64,000 bases of DNA, taken from Aquilaria yunnanensis (taxonomy: Eukaryota; Streptophyta; Magnoliopsida; Malvales; Thymelaeaceae). Made by a program: the position numbers and the translations under genes. The notes beneath the pieces are model-generated. The model had not been told where the DNA came from. It searched no databases and saw nothing but the letters and a program-made list of their open reading frames with translations. Positions 22,377 through 33,213 of this stretch are shown one piece after another. Position 1 is the first letter of the stretch. Every line of letters begins with the position of its first letter. The DNA lies in assembly GCA_039654915.1 (NCBI GenBank), contig CM077599.1, positions 71,702,001 to 71,766,000 of the forward strand, written 5' to 3'.

Positions 22377-22865
22377 AGAGAAGAGTTTCTTTCTTCCATA
22401 GAAAGGTTTCTATGGGGAAAGAGGGTTAAGGAAGGTTCCTCAACCCTTCAAGAAAAGAGAAAAGAGTTTTCCTATTAGGTTTGGAAGTAATAGGACGGTT
22501 CTTATTGCAAAAGGCTAGGAAAGTTCCTAGACTTGGTAAACAAGGAGGAAAGAGTTTTTCTTCTTTGATTCTTAAACGATAGGAAGGTTCTTATCGTAGA
22601 GATAATAAAGAAGGTTCCTTATCCTTTCAAAGAAGAAAATTGTTTTTCTTCTTAGGATTTTTTTGGCAATAGAAAAGTTTCTTTTGCAAAAAGGTAAAGA
22701 AAGTTCCTTAGCCTGGTAAGAAAGGAGGAAAGAGTTTTTTTTTCCTTAGATTCTTAAATGATATGAAGGTTTTTATTGTAGAGAAAATAAGAAAGGTTCT
22801 TTAGCCTTGAAATAGAAGAGAAAAAGGTTTTTCTCATCATAATTTTTGATAGTGGGAAGGTTCTC
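22377..22865 (+). repeat. Degenerate array of about 90/180-bp units
   Basis: Segments such as GGAAAGAGTTTTTCTTC..GATTCTTAAA..GGAAGGTTCTTATCGTAGAG recur about 180 bases apart, with a related half-unit (AAGAAAGTTCCTTAGCCTGG) between. Like the two preceding arrays they pair AAGGTTC and GAGAAAAG words, suggesting a common origin. A run of about 14 A follows at 22870. Confidence 0.7.
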
Positions 22866-22936
22866 ATTGTAAAAAAAAAAAAAAGGTCAAACAAAATTTG
22901 GTAATGGCTTTAGCATCATGTGTTCATGAAACATGC

Positions 22937-22949
22937 AAAGGGGGGCAGT
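22937..22949 (+). other. Outer element polypurine tract
   Basis: CAAAGGGGGGCAG lies immediately before the 3' LTR. Confidence 0.75.
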
Positions 22950-25222
22950 TATTGACACCCAATTTTGTCTGGGCACTGACTTTTGTTTAAGTTTTAGGTT
23001 AGAAAAATTAGTTTAGGGGGATTTTCATTTTTAGGGGCAACTTGGGCAATTGTTAAGGCATTTGGGCCGTTTTATCATTTTAGGGCTTTACATAGTTGGT
23101 TGGTCTAGTTACATTTAGGTTACACTGTTTTTCGTGTTATAAAATTTAGGAATTTAATATGGTCATTTAGGGTCAAAATAAAAATTAGTTTTGTTTAGGT
23201 ACTAATTTTGGCTTCTAGAGGTCTTTTGGGGTTAGTTCAGGAAATAGGAAGAGTTTGAGTGTGAATTGGAGGTTTTTAGGAAGTGGTAGATAAAATTGGA
23301 AAGCTTGGGATCAAATATGTCAACTTTAGAAACTTGGGGCCAAAGCTGGGCAAAAATATGAAGTTTTGGGCGAAATTTGAGATTGTGAAAAGTTGTGGGC
23401 GCAATTTGATAATTCCTGGAAGTTTCGGGCTCAATTGACAGATTATAGAAGCTTTGGGTTAAATTAAAAATTGCACAGAATTTAGGGCTAAATCAACAGA
23501 TTGAGAGTTTTAGTGGACTTAAACTAGTATTTAGACCAGATTGCATCCTAATTGATTTAAACCTCTAAAAATTTGATTTTTGATAGTATTTCATCTCAAA
23601 ATTCACTTTCATGACACTGACACTATAAATAGAGGTCACCTATTCAAGGAAAGGAAGAAGAATTTCGTAACCCTAAGCTCCTAGCTAGAAAAAAGAGAAA
23701 ACCCTGAACTTTGTTCGAAAATGAAAAAACGGCAACTGGAGCCCCTGCCTCTCTTCCCTCACCCAGAAAAACCCTGAGTTTTTTGCCCTTGCGCCGCCAC
23801 CCCTGCTTCCTCTCCCTGCCGGCGCTTCGCCTCCCCCAGTAGCCGACGTTTCGCATTCCCTCCAGTCCCCGACGGTTCAACTTCCCTCTGCTTTGTCATG
23901 CCGTCCGCCGTCGCCGCCGCTCCCGTCTCTGCCTCCATGCCGTCGGCCAGGCTCGTCCTCCCCTGTCGCGACGCATCTCCAAGCGCCGTCCGCCTCAGCC
24001 CGCACCTCCATCGCCGCCATCCCCAGCCTGCTACCGCCGCTCGCCTCGGTTCCCTCCAGCCACCGTCATCGCCTTCAGTTCAGCCAGCCCGAGCACCCAG
24101 CGTCGGGCCGCCGTTGGCCCACCTGACCCCAAGCAGCCGCCCGCTCCTCCGCTGACGGTGAAGAGAGAATCGGAGAAGAATCCGATCGACCCACCGTTTC
24201 TCCCCGCTACGCCACATCGCATCCTCGCTCCCGATTCGTTGCCTTTCGTCGCCTTCCTCTTGCACCCTTGAACTCGCCGCCTCCGTTACACTAAAGCCCA
24301 GTCTTCCGATCACTCCAGAGGCGCGGCCGTCGGTGGGATTAAGGCAAGACCCGTTTCGCGACCTGTTACTCAACCCGGATCCAACCCATCCATATCTCTT
24401 TCGGGTATAACTCCTAAGTAGTCCTTTAACTTTTTATTTCATTCGCCTGAGACACTAACTTCATGTTGTCTTTGCAGATTAGTCATTAATAGCAAGCTTT
24501 TGGATGTTTATTTTATTTTCTTTCTTTGTTTTCTTTATTGATTTCTTTGTTTGACCATGCACTAAATTCACCTAGGGATATAACCTAGGATGTTTATTTT
24601 TTTATTATTTATCTCTTTGTTTATTTTTATTTTCTTCTAATTTTAGGATAGTTTGATTTTATTTTCTTTATTTAGTTCTCATAATGTATCTTAAAGTGGA
24701 TAACACATAAGAATTATTTGTTATGCTAGATAATGTAATTTACCTTAGTTTTTAGAAATTGGAAAGAAATCAAATTAAGATAAATCATAAAACACTTAAC
24801 AAATTTCAATGATCCGTTCTTAGTGATTTAATAAAATCCCAAGACGGAATATTCGTTCACGGCCAAGAACAAGATGGTTCTTTTAAAATTTTTCGTAGAT
24901 TTGGTAAAGTCTTGAGATTTCAAGGACATCTAAAATTCCATATCCAATTAGTCTAGTAAGATTCACGGTTTGGGATTAAATCAATTAAAATAAACATAAT
25001 TCAATAAAGTTCATTAAAATTATTTCAATCAAAGATTAGGTTAATAAATAAAGAGTTAAGAAAGATAAAATCGAACCTCATGATACCAATTTCCGAGCGT
25101 TTTAATAAGGTTATTTTAGCGTAACCGACTCACGATCTCAGAATCTCTCGCAGACCATAATAAGTAGCTAATCGACCTAGGTGAAACCGATTCGTGGCGA
25201 CTTCTAAGATCATGTTGCTACA
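22950..25222 (+). repeat. Outer element 3' LTR, uninterrupted
   Basis: 2273 bp from TATTGACACCC to GTTGCTACA, followed by the TSD GTGAC. It contains the TATA box at 23624 and a GC-rich block (about 23750-24310) that sits in otherwise AT-rich DNA. It preserves the empty chromovirus target (TTCAGTTCAGCCAGCCC). Confidence 0.9.
23624..23631 (+). promoter_or_regulatory. TATA box of the outer 3' LTR
   Basis: TATAAATA in GACACTATAAATAGAGG, identical in position to 3268-3275. Confidence 0.7.
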
Positions 25223-25227
25223 GTGAC

Positions 25228-26945
25228 CTTATTACCCTTACATTATAAGTTATTTTATTTTTTTTAATAAAACTTAAATTTATCATTATCTGTTTCGTTA
25301 AAGTTATATTAGCATTAAAAAACTAAAAGAGACCCTTGTCACTAAATTTTATTGTTTTGCTACAAATTTGCCCACATTCTATATTATAGAATCAAATATT
25401 GTATGATTTTTTTTTTTTTTTGCATTTATCTTATCTTTAATGGCTAAAACTCTTAGATTGCCACTAAAGGTTTTTTTCTTTTTTCTCTTTTTGTATCAAA
25501 CATGATGCCCTTGGCTCCGTATTACTATCAAACAATATATCAAGTACAATAAATATTTTATAAAACTTAAATTTTCAAACTTAACAAGCATGACTTAAGT
25601 TTGTTCAACTATAAAAAATGTCTTTGAATATAATTTTTTTTGTCAATTAAATTTTTTTCAACTTGGATGAATATATACTCTATGAAAGCTTACATATTTA
25701 TTATATCTTAGAGCAATAATATAACTCAAGTATGACTAAGCACCGATTATGAAGAAAATAAAATAAAAAATTATCATTGTAGAAAAGGTCATTGGGAAAA
25801 AATTTAAGAAAAAAAATTTCTTCATGATTAGAATCAGTTGCTTATATTATAATAAGGGGACTTTTAGTTGCAATTTTTTTCATTTTTAAATGTTTTAAAA
25901 TATTTTAAAAATTAGAAAAATTATTTTTTTCCATTGATCATCCCTTTTATTATTGTAACACAAATTTTTATTCTTAGCAACTAACTCTTTTTCTATATAC
26001 TAAAATATTATTCTATTTTAAATTTTTTAGAGAAAATCAAATCTTACAAGTTATATCAAATTAGAAGTAATTTTTATTTAAATATTTCATTTCATGGTAG
26101 AGGCTCATAGACTGAAAGTAGTTTTATAGTTGTTAAAAGATGGAGTTAATAATTTTATGTTGTGATTTCAATTTTTTATTTTATATAAGATTAAGTATAA
26201 TAAGTGCAGGATTATGGAAGTTCATATATTCAAAAGTTATAATTAAATTACATATCTTTAGGTTTTCACTATAGGTTCTAACCATATGGAGGATTATATA
26301 ACAAAGGAAGAAATTAGAGGATTCTTATCAAGATATATAATAAGTTTTAGTAGAACAAAAAAAATTCTCAATATGTACTTTATGTATTGGATCAAAATCT
26401 TATTCATTTTTATCCTAAATATCATTTTGTTGTGACCTTATCAATTTTTTTCCATTGTCGTAATACTGAATTACTATACTTTCATATTTGACATTAATAC
26501 GCAAACTTATGCAAATATGAAACATATTTTGAACATTTCTAATGTTTTTTTGAAAAATAGTATCATTCTATTGAGTCTATTAAGTTAATATTTTTCTTTA
26601 TTTGATTAATAAAAATTTTAATGTATTTTTTATATTTAAAATTTAAACAAAACTGAACCATTTGAAAATTATTTATATTAGGAAAATAAGATTAGTATTT
26701 GAAAAACACAAATAGATAAAAAAATCATGGTTATTTCCTATGTTTTATATAAGTCTTTTTTATGGAAAAAAAATTGAAAATGCAACTAAATTTAAAATTT
26801 TGTAACAAACATGTTTTGATTCATGTGAATATTAAGCATGCCTAAAATTTGATGTTTATCAAGTTGTTTACTTTTTAAAATTTAAATATTTTACCAGAAC
26901 CTAAAAGTGCAATTTAATATATATATATATATATCAATATTTATG
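25228..26945. other. AT-rich gene-free DNA
   Basis: It begins with the presumed continuation of the Helitron-like sequence cut at 2638. No coding region is supportable on either strand. An (AT)n run is at 26917-26934. Confidence 0.5.
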
Positions 26946-27699
26946 TCTATATATAATAAAAAGCACAAAGATATAAAGTGACTAAACCTTAAATTGTAAG
27001 TTATTAGTTTTCCTTTTAGGTGCTAGAAATTTATTCTACTTTAAGGAGCCTATTTTTTCATGGTTGATAATTATATTATAAGGATAATGGGTAAGACTAG
27101 GTTTTCAAATCTAAAATGATGTGAGTATAATTTCTAAATTAATGTGTAGGAATTAATTACCCAAAAAATTAAAAAAAAAACTACACAAGACTTGACGTCG
27201 GTATTTTGCTCTATCAAATTGACTTGACTGTAAAATATAGGATAAATGTAGAGTTGAAACCTTAAGGGTGAGTGTATTTTTTTTTATTAAATGTCAAGAG
27301 TTAGATAATTAAGTTGTTTTCAGTAATGTATAGTTACTTATAGTTACATATCTTTGGAAAAACTCAATGTTTACTTACCAAGTCTTTACTTTCACATCGT
27401 GGCTCATATTTGTGCCATACTTATTAAAAGAAAACTATTTTTACTTGAGTTTTTTATTGAATGTCTTACTTGTGGACTTTTTTTTTTTTGAAACACCACA
27501 ATGGTTGTGTATTTTCATTAAACAAAAATGTCCAGTGGTACTTATATAATGATCAGGGGCCTACACTAAGTAACCGGAAAAACCTAATCCAAAATCAAAG
27601 AAAAATAAACAACCTAGCATCTGTGTTGCATAGCACAATCAGATGCATACAAGCTAAGAAAAAACCTCAATAATACTAGCAGAAAATCTATACTGGATG

Positions 27700-30600
27700 G
27701 TTTGAACCAATAACTGTACAATTACCTCAGCTATTCTCCTTTGCTGCCGATATAATCTGTAGTTGTACTCCTGCCAGACAAAATATACTGTAGCCACAAT
27801 ACATGCTCAACAAATATTGGCCTTCAAATCCTTACTTTCAACTAATCTACAGAACCACAACTATAGTCTATTCCATTTGAAAGGAGTTTGTCCTAGTTTG
27901 ATCATAAGAGAAACCTCCCTCCATATCCTTTTGGAAAAGTCACACTCAAGAAACAAGTAGTCAAATAGAAAGGACAGCAAGTAGAAGGTAAAGTCATAAA
28001 TTGACTTACGCTATCAACAGTAGGCAATCTATTCAAAATAGCCCTCCAACAAACAAAACAATGCTTAGGCACATTCATACTACTCCAAACAACTGTATGC
28101 CAGGCCACATTGTCATAATTCTCAATTATATGTAAATATGCAAGTTTTAGTGTAGTTGACACAAGCCCAAACATCATCCACAATGATATCTGCAAACTTT
28201 GGCCTCACTATCAAAATGTGTTTCCAAACAAAATAAGCATCATTAGTTGCTCTCATCTCCATATGTTACTACCACAAATATAATATGCATGCAACAATTT
28301 GATCCACAATTCTCTTTGTCATTAGCCAGTCTCCAAAGTTTCTCCCCAAGACTGGCCAAATTCCAAGCCCTTAGACTAAATATTCCCAAGTCCATTTGAT
28401 TTTTTGGCACACATGCATGCTTCTAAGCAATAAGATATTTCCTGTCAGTTATAGAACTAGTCCAACAGAAAGCATGACAGCATTGCTCTATATGATCAAG
28501 CACCCCTCTAGGAATAGGGAAGATTTTCACCCAATAGAAGTGGATACTAAAAACTACTGCTTTTATAAGCTAGACCCGACTAGCATATGACAAAAATTTG
28601 GTACTTCTACTATTTAGTTTATGCAAAATCTTCTCAACAAAAGGTTTATAATGCTTAATTTGCAATCTTTGATCAACTAAAGGCACACTAAAATATTTAA
28701 CAGAAAAAAAGCCCTTAGTCATATTCAAAATAGACAAGATCTGCTCTTCCATACTACTAGCCATATCACCAAAGAACACAATACTTTTCTTAGCACTTAT
28801 CTCCAATCCAAAAGTGGCAACAAAAAGATCTAGACAAAATTTTAAAACTTTTGCATCATTAATACCAGCTCTAGCAGAGATCATAATATCATCCGCAAAT
28901 GTTAAGTGAGATAATATGATTCTTTTACATTTAGGGTGGTATCCAACTATATTCTCATAAAAAAATTTAGTAAGAGCTCTCGAGAGGTAGTCCATGACAA
29001 TCATAAACAACAAAGGAGATAGCAAGTCACTTGTCTAAAACCTCTCCTACCCTTGAAATAACCACATAAAGTGTCATTTATCACAATAGAAACATAAGGG
29101 GATTGAACAAAAGCCATAATCCATTTCACCCAACTTTCAGAAAACTGTAACTTCCTTAAGAAGTGATCTAAAAACCGCTAATCAATCATATCATAATCTC
29201 TCTTTAGATCAATTTTTAGGCACATTCTGGGCTTATTATTTTGCCTGCTATAACTGCTCATAATTTCATGACAAAGAAGTACATTATCAACAATGTATCT
29301 ATTCTGAACAAAAGCCCTTTAACTTTCATGTACTAACTCAGGTAATAAACATTACAATTTAGATGTCAGCACTTTAGATATAATTTTATAGAATGCAGTG
29401 CAACAAGCAACGGGTCAAAAATTACTAGGACAAGAAGCATGAGAGTGTTTTGGCACTAAATGCAAAGCTGTGGTAGTTAAAGAATGAGGGATCTCACCAG
29501 ATTGGAAGAAATATTTCACTGCTGCACTAACTTTCCCCCCATTATATCCTAGTTATGCTAGACAAAAGGTAGCTGAAAAGCCATCAGGACCAAGGCTTTT
29601 ATTAAGACCTATACCTTTTACAGCAATAAGCATTTCCTCACTTGTGACATCTTAGATCAAAGTTTGGCCATGCCCAGAGGAAACCTTAGGCTCATTTGCA
29701 ACAATATTATCATTAGCAGCCATAACAGAAACTTAGAAATACCAAGTATAGAAAATAAATAGGAAATCAACTTATCTTTAATATCATGAATAACAAGCAA
29801 CTTCCTCCAATTTCTGTCAAAGAGACAACTGATATTGAGTAATGATCGCTTCTCCTTCAACTTGGAATGAAAGAATTTAGTGTTGCTATCCTCCTTGTAA
29901 ATCCAATCCATTGCAGCTTTTTTATCATAAAATCATCGTCTACTTTTTCGGGCTCCATAATTCTTCACGGACCTCAACTTATTTACCCACTAAATTTTCA
30001 TCATTCGACCTCTAAATCAACTTTTAATGACACTTAAACAATTCTTTCTTTTTCCTCAAAGCTTTCCCAGAAATCTCATAATAATACTCCTTATTAAAAA
30101 GTTTAAATGCCTTATTCAAGTTTCCCAATTTTCCCAACATAGAAGACCATACATTAGTTTGATGAACATAGTCGTCCCAGACGTGAGAAACCAATTGTTT
30201 ATAGTTTGCATAACTCTGCCACATTTTTAAGTATTTGAAAAGACATCTTTGAGAAACCTGTTCTGCCTTTAATGGAATCAAGGCCAAAGATTGGTCAGAA
30301 TAATAATTGTGCTTAAATTCAACAAATGCCTCAAGAAATTGATCAAACCAAGCACTATTACCCATGACTCTATCCATTTTATCGTAAATTCTATCCTCTA
30401 TTGCCTGGTTAATACACCTGGTATAAAACATGCCAATACTTTTAAGATCAGCAACTCCAATGTCTAAACAACAATCATTTAGTCCAGTATCATCACACTC
30501 AACAAATAGATATTGGGAAATTTCTCTTTAGACTGCCTAATTTTATTAAAATCACCTCAAATAATCCAGGGCCCCTTAACTCTTATAGTATACTATATCA

Positions 30601-30980
30601 GCTTAGGCCATAAATTCCTTCTATCCATTAGTCTATTAAGGGCATATATCACAGTCAAAGTGTAAGTCCATAATTCAATGTTACGCTTCACAACTACATG
30701 AATAGCTTGCTCTAAGATATCTAGTCCCTGAACTTCCAACACCAGACTATCCTATACCAACTAGATTATACCATTAATAGCATAGTAATGGTTATTTAGA
30801 TAGTTTTAACTACCAAACATAGCATTATGAATATTGTTAAACTTTTTACTTTTAACCCGAGTTTCCAACAGTGCACAAAGGTTAATATTAATTTTTCTAA
30901 TAATTTTTTTAACTTCTTTTTGTTTGAGGCTCCTATTAATTCCTCTAACATTCCAACAACACCATATCAAGTAGGACTGA
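27700..30980 (-). pseudogene. LINE ORF2: endonuclease, reverse transcriptase, zf-RVT
   Basis: The N-terminal endonuclease (about 30960-30400) shows ALLETRVKS and a GDFN motif. The linker at 30431-30024 has DRVMGNSAWFDQF and 29911 on has WIYKEDSNTKFFHSKL. The RT region includes AFVQNRYIVDNVLLCHE near 29320 and SHLTFADDIMISA with the catalytic FADD box near 28895. The C-terminal zf-RVT-like segment (28195-27902) has VWSSMNVPKHCFVCWRAILN. The protein would nick target DNA and copy the LINE RNA in place. Multiple stops, for instance near 29030 and 29160, rule out function. Confidence 0.9.
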
Positions 30981-31347
30981 AAAGAGAAACAGGTCCATAA
31001 TCACCCATTACCTCCGCTTATTCATCCACCTGAAGCTTGCCAAATGAATTAGCCAAGGCGATGCCCTTCAATTTCTATTGCTTCCTACTCTGCTGTTGTG
31101 CATTACTCTCAATATTGACATTCTGACTAATTTGCCTCAACCTTTGACTGCCTTTCTTTCCAATTATTCCCACAATTGGAACAATTTCAATAGTACTAGT
31201 ACTTGGGACCTAAGTATCCTGGTTAGTAACCACATGATGGACCTCATTCTTGGTTATGACAGGAGCGTGCCTAACCTTCTTTCTATCCTTCCACGCATTA
31301 GGATCATACACTTCCTCATTATACCCCTACTGTTTACACTATCCACA

Positions 31348-32204
31348 CTATACTAGCCACCATTTATAATAGACTTGTTGGGATTCAAACTGTCCATCAT
31401 GCTTTTGTATCATGATAAAGTGCAACACATGATCTTTCCTCCTCACATCAACTAGAATCCGTGCATACGATAATATAGTTTTGTGGATAGTAGCAAAATC
31501 GGCTAATAAAGGTTTTCCAATTCTACTAACAAGACGACTTAAAATTCTTGGAAACCAGTACTGCAACTTTAGATCTGGCAAGCATATCCAAACTGAAATA
31601 ACATCAAACAATTCCCCATCTAGCTTTATATCCATTTCCCATTTTTTCAACAATAGAGCTTTACCGAAGATAAAATTCATGGGCCCTTCCAAAATCTTCA
31701 TCAGATCCACTAGAGATGTAAAACAAAACAAAAATAAACCTGATTGAATCTTCAAGATGAAGGGTAGGAGCACAGTTTTCCACTTCGCATGAACAAAGTG
31801 TTTCATGTTCTTCAGTGAAACCTCAGTACCCATAAACTGTACTAACCAAAGTCAGCTTCCACTCTGAACAGCCCTCATTAATCTCCTTATCACTAAGCTT
31901 TACAACCTGCAAATCTGCCTCATCCTTTATATATGTCAGCTCAAAACCCAAAAGTTGTTGAATATTTAGACCATTCACTGTCTCTATTTTTTTATTTATC
32001 TTCCACAATTTGAGCCCATGATCTTCTACTCATTTCCACAACCTGTGCAATTGAAGAGATTGGGTGTTGCTCAACCACCACGTCATGGTCGTCATTGTTG
32101 CAATCACTTTCCGAAACATCCTTTGACCCTCGATTTTGCAGGTAGGTTGTCTTTCCTGGCTGGCCTCGGCCTCTACCATGTGACCCTCGCTCATGCTTGC
32201 CCAT
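31348..32204 (-). pseudogene. LINE ORF1 (DUF4283 type)
   Basis: ATG at 32204 opens a basic, glycine-rich leader (GKHERGSHGRGRGQPGK) ending in RRSWAQIVED. A frameshifted middle follows, then 31833-31348 with GTEVSLKNMKHFVHAKW and LLKKWEMDIKLDG, the DUF4283 RNA-binding core of plant L1 ORF1 proteins. The zinc knuckle that usually follows was not recognised. Confidence 0.8.
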
Positions 32205-32287
32205 TGGCCAACCCTAAGGATTGTCCTTAGAGCAATGCCCCAAATCCCTAATTTCTAAACCATCTTTGTTCCTTTACCTGTGGACTT

Positions 32288-32642
32288 AGCATATGCCTTT
32301 TTTCTATTTTAAACATAACCTCAAAATATTTATTAAAAACTTAGCTTATGTCTCTTTAAAAAGTTAAAGTTATGCTAATACATTAATGATGAATCTATTT
32401 AATTATTTGAGCAAACTAATATAAGATATTTATTTTAATCATTAGCTTTTTAAATATAAAGTATAAAAATTAAGATAAAATCTACTAACTTAATTTTAAT
32501 AAAATTTCTAAATACATAATATCATTAAGTCCATTAAAATTAAAATCATTTCTTAACAACTTGCATACTATTAATTTTAAATTTCACACTGAAAAGAGAA
32601 GATTTGACATCTTTGATAAGATATTAAAAGTATGAGGAAGAA

Positions 32643-32694
<52 letters not shown>

Positions 32695-33213
32695 CATTAT
32701 TATTTATAATAAATAAAAATCAAATACAATGAGCAATCTTTTATAATGGATGACACAAATGAGGATAGTTTTTATGAAATATTATAATAACAACTATGTG
32801 AAAAATAGAAGAATGAAACTAATAAGGAATATGTCTAATCAAGAACAAGTAAAATCATTATTACTACTATTTATTTTGAAAAAGTTAATTAGAATTATAG
32901 TTATTTAAGTAAAAAATAAACTATTATTTTGATTCGCATGTAACACACGTGTGCATTTACTAGTATTTTAAATATAATTGTATTTCCCGTTATGTGAACT
33001 AAAAACAGGCCAATGAAATAGAATAAGAGTTGCTATCAAGTAAAGAATAATCCAAGTGTACAATTTTCTATCTAAGGGAAAAAGAAAAAAGAAAGGAATC
33101 AACATGTATCTGTTTTAAGATGTATCTTGAAAGGAAGTGCATTTCTTCAACTATATGTAACATTATTCTTTTCTCTATCCATCATCGCTTAATATTCTTT
33201 GGACCACCATTTT
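32288..33213. other. AT-rich DNA with a (TTA)n microsatellite
   Basis: About 16 units of ATT/TTA lie at 32644-32691. The Helitron-like 3' end is at 32940-32963. No genes are visible. Confidence 0.7.

Larger units (their letters stand above)
2644..25222 (+). mobile_element. Outer element: large pol-less Tat/Ogre-like gypsy retrotransposon, host of the nest
   Basis: The element is bounded by a perfect 5-bp target-site duplication, GTGAC at 2639-2643 and 25223-25227. Its LTRs start TGTTGATACCC (5') or TATTGACACCC (3') and end GTTGCTA(T/C)A. Without the nested insertion (3725-15589 plus one TSD copy) each LTR is about 2.26-2.27 kb and the internal region about 6.2 kb (16770-22949). The internal region has a decayed gag of the Tat/Ogre type. 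I found no protease, reverse transcriptase or integrase, so it would need enzymes from a relative. Long tandem arrays sit just before the polypurine tract, a position where Ogre/Tat elements are known to carry tandem repeats. Family placement is inferred from gag and architecture. Confidence 0.85.
27480..32273 (-). mobile_element. L1-type LINE, near full length, dead
   Basis: It is flanked by a 14-bp duplication, TTACTTGTGGACTT at 27466-27479 and TTACCTGTGGACTT at 32274-32287 (one mismatch). A T-run at 27478-27490 is the poly(A) tail of a minus-strand insertion. On the minus strand it holds ORF1 and then ORF2, giving a 4.8-kb element with both ends, which is rare for LINEs. All ORFs carry stops or frameshifts. 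Confidence 0.92.
26946..32963 (+). mobile_element. Possible Helitron with a LINE inserted in it
   Basis: The left end TCTATATATAATAAAAAGCACAAAG resembles plant Helitron 5' termini. The right end GCATGTAACACACGTGTGC-ATTTACTAG|T shows a short stem (GCATGT with GTGTGC, partly by G-T pairing) a few bases before CTAG followed by T, as Helitrons have. Without the LINE and one TSD copy the element would be about 1.2 kb, non-autonomous, with no Rep/helicase. The base before TC is G rather than the expected A, which weakens the call. Confidence 0.35.

Noticed and set aside
32644..32691. Tandem (TTA)n considered as a CRISPR-like or regulatory array
   Set aside because: It is a simple triplet microsatellite without spacers; this is plant nuclear DNA.
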